Shown here: positions 60,864 to 64,000 of the stretch, one piece after another | How positions within the stretch are numbered: the stretch's first letter is position 1 | How the letters are laid out: each line of letters begins with the position of its first letter | DNA from: Aquaticitalea lipolytica | GTDB taxonomy: Bacteria > Bacteroidota > Bacteroidia > Flavobacteriales > Flavobacteriaceae | Reading direction: 5' to 3' | Assembly (NCBI RefSeq): GCF_014641635.1 | Contig: NZ_BMIC01000001.1 | Location: 248,001 to 312,000, forward strand | Length of the DNA: 64,000 nucleotides | Made by a program: the position numbers and the translations under genes | Notes under the pieces: generated by a model | The model's database searches: none | What the model was told of the DNA's origin: nothing | Seen by the model: only the letters and a program-made list of their open reading frames with translations

Positions 60864-63317
60864 TTAGTAATTATCGACATTTAAGATTACTCTAATTGCC
60901 CTAAAATCTTTCACACTAAAGAAGCTATTATTTATTTTAATGATAGCTTCTTTAGTTTTTACTAATGATTGTTGTTGCGGAATTTTTACCAAAATATTTT
61001 TGTGATATAAATTTCTTATTCTTGAAATAGGTGGAAACTCAGGACCTAATACATTAGTTTTAAACACTTGCCTTAAAGACGTTGCATACCACTCGGCAGC
61101 CAAGTTCACCTTATTATAATCTTTATGTTTAAAAGTTATTTTAATGAGCCTGTAAATTGGTGGATACTTATAAATATGCCTATCATTCATTTGTTCTTCA
61201 AACATCTCAAAATAACTATTGGTAGACACTTGCTGAAGAATTCGATGATACGGATTATAAGTCTGTATTAACACTTTACCTCGCTTATCTGTTCTACCAG
61301 CTCTGCCAGATACTTGTAACATTAATTGAAAACTACGCTCGTGAGCTCTAAAATCCGGAAAATTGAGCATGTTATCAGCATTCATTATACCTACAAGTTT
61401 TACATTCCTAAAATCTAATCCTTTGGTTAGCATTTGTGTGCCAACCAAAATATCAACTTCGTGTTGCTCAAAGGCATTAATAATCTTATCGTAACCATAT
61501 TTACCTCTGGTAGTATCTAAATCCATACGAGCAACTTTATGTTCTGGAAATAGGGTTTTTGCTTCTTCTTCTACTTGCTCTGTACCAAAACCTTTAGAAT
61601 CGAGCTCTACGCTACCACAAGCTTGGCAATTTTGAAGCATTGCTGTATGATATCCACAATAATGACAACGCAATTCATTTTTATATTGATGATAGGTTAA
61701 ACTTACATCACAATTAGAGCATTGTGGCGAATGACCACACGTGTTACACTCTACAATTGGAGAAAACCCTCTTCTATTCTGGAATAATATAATTTGATGA
61801 CCATCTTGCAATGCTTCAGTCATTTCTTCAATTAGCCTATCGCTAAAATGACCTTTCATGCGCTTGCGCTTGTGTTTATCTTTAATATCAACCAACTCAA
61901 TTTCTGGCATCAACACATTGTTATAACGCTTTGTTATTTCAACTAATCCATATTTGTTTTGCTGTGCATTAAAATAGCTTTCAAGACTTGGCGTAGCAGA
62001 GCCTAACAAGGTTTTTGACTTAAACAGTCCTGCTAACACAATAGCTGCATCGCGTGCATGATAACGAGGAGCTGGATCGAATTGCTTATATGAAGATTCA
62101 TGCTCTTCATCAACAATTACTAATCCTAAATTACTAAATGGTAAAAATATAGATGAACGTGCTCCTAACACAATTTGAGCTTTTGCTTCATTATTTAGTA
62201 CATTATACCAAACCTCAACACGCTCATGAGATGAATATTTTGAATGAAATACAGCAACTTTCTCTCCGAAATAATTTTGAAGTCGCGTAACCAATTGTGT
62301 TGTTAATGCAATTTCAGGAAGCAAATACAAAGCTTGTCTTCCTTTGGCAATTGCATCTTCAATAAGCTTAACATAAATTTCAGTTTTTCCTGAAGATGTT
62401 ACGCCATGAAGCAATGTGACATTTTGAGTTTTATAAGATTCTAATATCTCTTTTAAAGCCTTTTCTTGATGTTCGTTTAAGTCTTTACTATCTTCATTAT
62501 CATCACCAGAATATGAAACCCTATCTGTTTGAATATGGTACTCTTCTAAAATACCTTTATCTATTAATGTCTTTATAATTGCAGTAGATGCATCACTCTC
62601 TTCAGATAAGTCTGTTACTTTTACTGGTTTCTTTGTTTTTGCTGAAACTGAAAACAATGTCATTACAACATCGCGTTGTTTTGGCGCTCTGCTTAAATCT
62701 TCAAGCAGATGCTGAAGTTTTTCTTGTGATGTATATGATGTATGTAATTTTACATATCGTACTAATTTTGGTTTGTACTTTTCATAAACCTCTTCTTCTA
62801 CTTCAATAGCATTCTTATCTAAAAGTCGCTTTATAACTGGAAGCACATTCTTTTTATCAAGAATATTAGAAATGTCCTGAATCTTCAATGACGATTGATG
62901 ATGCAAAGCTTCATAAACCAAAAACTCATCATCTTTTAAATCTTCATCATTAATAACAACATCATTATTTTTCCTAATAACAGTTTCACTTTCTAACACA
63001 AAAGCACTTGGTAATGCTCCTCGCATTACTTCGCCTAACGTACACATATAATAATTAGCTATCCACTCCCAATGTACAAGCTGAATTTTAGTTACAACAG
63101 GACTATCATCTAAAATTTGATGAATCTCTTTTGCTTCATAAATTAAAGGTTCCTGATTATGAATTTTATATACTAAAGCAGTATAAATTTTAGATTTTCC
63201 GAAAGGCACAGCAACTCGCATTCCTACTTTTAAAAAATCTGCTTCAGCCGAAGTTATGCTATAAGTAAACGATTTCTCTAAAGGAATTGGCAATATGACA
63301 TCTATAAAGTTTGCCAT
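60864..63317 (-). CDS. priA: Primosomal protein N' (replication restart helicase)
   Basis: 817 aa, full PriA. N-terminal 3'-DNA binding domain, winged-helix, then helicase motifs: L-H-G-V-T-S-S-G-K-T (Walker A), D-E-E-H, a zinc-binding insert with eight cysteines (C-N-T-C ... C-S-N-C ... C-H-Y-C ... C-Q-A-C), and Q-V-S-G-R-A-G-R. PriA reloads the replisome at stalled forks. The 1-bp gap to the convergent LytTR gene and the 4-bp gap to the yihY gene are tight. Confidence 0.96.
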   Translation of the reverse strand: MANFIDVILPIPLEKSFTYSITSAEADFLKVGMRVAVPFGKSKIYTALVYKIHNQEPLIYEAKEIHQILDDSPVVTKIQLVHWEWIANYYMCTLGEVMRGALPSAFVLESETVIRKNNDVVINDEDLKDDEFLVYEALHHQSSLKIQDISNILDKKNVLPVIKRLLDKNAIEVEEEVYEKYKPKLVRYVKLHTSYTSQEKLQHLLEDLSRAPKQRDVVMTLFSVSAKTKKPVKVTDLSEESDASTAIIKTLIDKGILEEYHIQTDRVSYSGDDNEDSKDLNEHQEKALKEILESYKTQNVTLLHGVTSSGKTEIYVKLIEDAIAKGRQALYLLPEIALTTQLVTRLQNYFGEKVAVFHSKYSSHERVEVWYNVLNNEAKAQIVLGARSSIFLPFSNLGLVIVDEEHESSYKQFDPAPRYHARDAAIVLAGLFKSKTLLGSATPSLESYFNAQQNKYGLVEITKRYNNVLMPEIELVDIKDKHKRKRMKGHFSDRLIEEMTEALQDGHQIILFQNRRGFSPIVECNTCGHSPQCSNCDVSLTYHQYKNELRCHYCGYHTAMLQNCQACGSVELDSKGFGTEQVEEEAKTLFPEHKVARMDLDTTRGKYGYDKIINAFEQHEVDILVGTQMLTKGLDFRNVKLVGIMNADNMLNFPDFRAHERSFQLMLQVSGRAGRTDKRGKVLIQTYNPYHRILQQVSTNSYFEMFEEQMNDRHIYKYPPIYRLIKITFKHKDYNKVNLAAEWYATSLRQVFKTNVLGPEFPPISRIRNLYHKNILVKIPQQQSLVKTKEAIIKINNSFFSVKDFRAIRVILNVDNY

Positions 63318-63321
63318 AATG

Positions 63322-64000
63322 CTAAAAGTTTTTCTTTAATCGATGTAAAGAAGCATTTAACTCGTAACCCAACAACAGAATATTTGAGTTTAACCATAGG
63401 TAAAACAGAAGTATTAATAACGCTCCAATAGAACCATAAAGTTCATTGTATTTAGAGAAGTTATCAATATATATTCCGAATAAATAAGACGTTAAAATAA
63501 TTAGAAGCGTGGTAAATAATGCTCCTAAAGAAAAGAAACTAGATGCTTTTCCTTCTTTAGTACCAAAATAATACAATATTGCAGTTGCAATATAAACCAT
63601 GAGTACAAAAAACAAATACTTGGCTAAAACTACCCAGAACACTCCTGTTCCGCTTTTGGTAAATCCTTTATTATTTAAACTATCAAAAAATGGTTGGATA
63701 ATATAAATCTCAAAATATCCAAAAACTGCTACTGTAACTATTAAAAGTATTGCTAAAATTATTGCAACTCCTAGAGCGTATACATATTGCTTAAATACAT
63801 TTCTTGATAATTGTTCATGATAAGAACTTTCAAAGCCTGAAAACACGGCATTTACTCCGTTAGCCATAAGTAATATTGACAATATAAATACTGATGACAA
63901 TAATCCTCCTCTTGCTGTACTCTCATTATTTTCAATATTCTCAAAGATATTAGAAAAGAAAAAATCTGATGTTTGTGGCGGCAAAAACGATTCTAAAAAT
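63322..64000 (-). CDS. YihY/virulence factor BrkB family membrane protein, 5' end outside window
   Basis: About 226 codons visible. The frame stays open through 64000 (F-L-E-S-F precedes the first in-frame TTG), so the N-terminal part, usually 80 to 100 residues, lies beyond the window; a start at 63984 would be artificial. Several transmembrane helices and the ending N-S-N-I-L-L-L-G-Y-E-L-N-A-S-L fit YihY. Function unknown; it is upstream of and probably co-transcribed with priA. Confidence 0.88.
   Translation of the reverse strand, partial: FLESFLPPQTSDFFFSNIFENIENNESTARGGLLSSVFILSILLMANGVNAVFSGFESSYHEQLSRNVFKQYVYALGVAIILAILLIVTVAVFGYFEIYIIQPFFDSLNNKGFTKSGTGVFWVVLAKYLFFVLMVYIATAILYYFGTKEGKASSFFSLGALFTTLLIILTSYLFGIYIDNFSKYNELYGSIGALLILLFYLWLNSNILLLGYELNASLHRLKKNF

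Overview
The window is AT-rich chromosomal DNA from a marine-type member of the Flavobacteriaceae (Bacteroidota). Several things point to this. Many promoters carry the Bacteroidota -7 box TAnnTTTG, often with a TTG about 16-20 bp upstream, and Shine-Dalgarno sites are scarce. Three secreted proteins end in a Por/T9SS-type C-terminal sorting domain. ResB and CcsA are fused. TonB receptors, a FecI/FecR pair and DUF4290, DUF2911 and START-like proteins are also typical of the group. No rRNA, CRISPR array or transposase was seen. There is one tRNA.

Layout. 1-7.9 kb: TMEM175-like channel (cut by the window edge), trans-sulfuration PLP enzyme, MATE exporter, HAD phosphatase, a 49-aa basic protein, the ResB-CcsA cytochrome c maturation fusion and a group III truncated haemoglobin. 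7.9-11.4 kb: co-oriented set DUF2520 / KdsC-like phosphatase / UbiA prenyltransferase / Maf, then an MscS channel with its own promoter. 11.4-15.8 kb: secreted PIG-L deacetylase, a 36-aa membrane protein and a sodium:solute symporter in one tight unit. 15.8-19.8 kb: DUF2911 protein, NIP-like aquaporin and a TspO / SRPBCC / photolyase operon. 19.9-23.1 kb: FG-GAP/ASPIC T9SS protein, beta-barrel and lipoprotein metalloprotease.

23.2-28.6 kb is a self-contained cell-surface signalling locus: ECF sigma factor, FecR anti-sigma and a TonB receptor with an STN signalling domain. Three copies of one promoter-like motif, GTAGGGTAAA-N12-TGTCTTA, lie upstream of fecR, of a 33-aa membrane protein and of a repeat-containing lipoprotein. 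This is very probably the sigma factor's own regulon.

28.7-34.1 kb is an accessory region. An M20 amidohydrolase gene has been followed by two inserted units. Each reads repeat R, cargo gene, spacer S, cargo gene, then a copied 3' end of the amidohydrolase (61 bp and 458 bp). A PD-(D/E)xK-like DUF6602 protein follows. The arrangement looks like serial integration at the 3' end of a gene, without a visible recombinase.

34.1-42.5 kb is housekeeping: MurA (Asp in place of the catalytic Cys), DUF4290, DUF493, an ATPase, RecQ, Fmt, HU, YqgE, a class IV aminotransferase and a START-like protein. After tRNA-Met come two large T9SS cargo genes (M14 carboxypeptidase, 2104-aa multidomain protein). 52.3-64 kb holds HisS, an ABC permease, DUF6495, an Oar-like TonB receptor, the rpsF-rpsR-rplI operon, a LytTR response regulator, PriA and YihY (cut by the window edge). 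The promoters of the two T9SS genes and of the LytTR regulator share a roughly 30-bp element made of two direct half-sites 20 bp apart, a candidate LytTR operator. All regulatory assignments are inferences from sequence alone.
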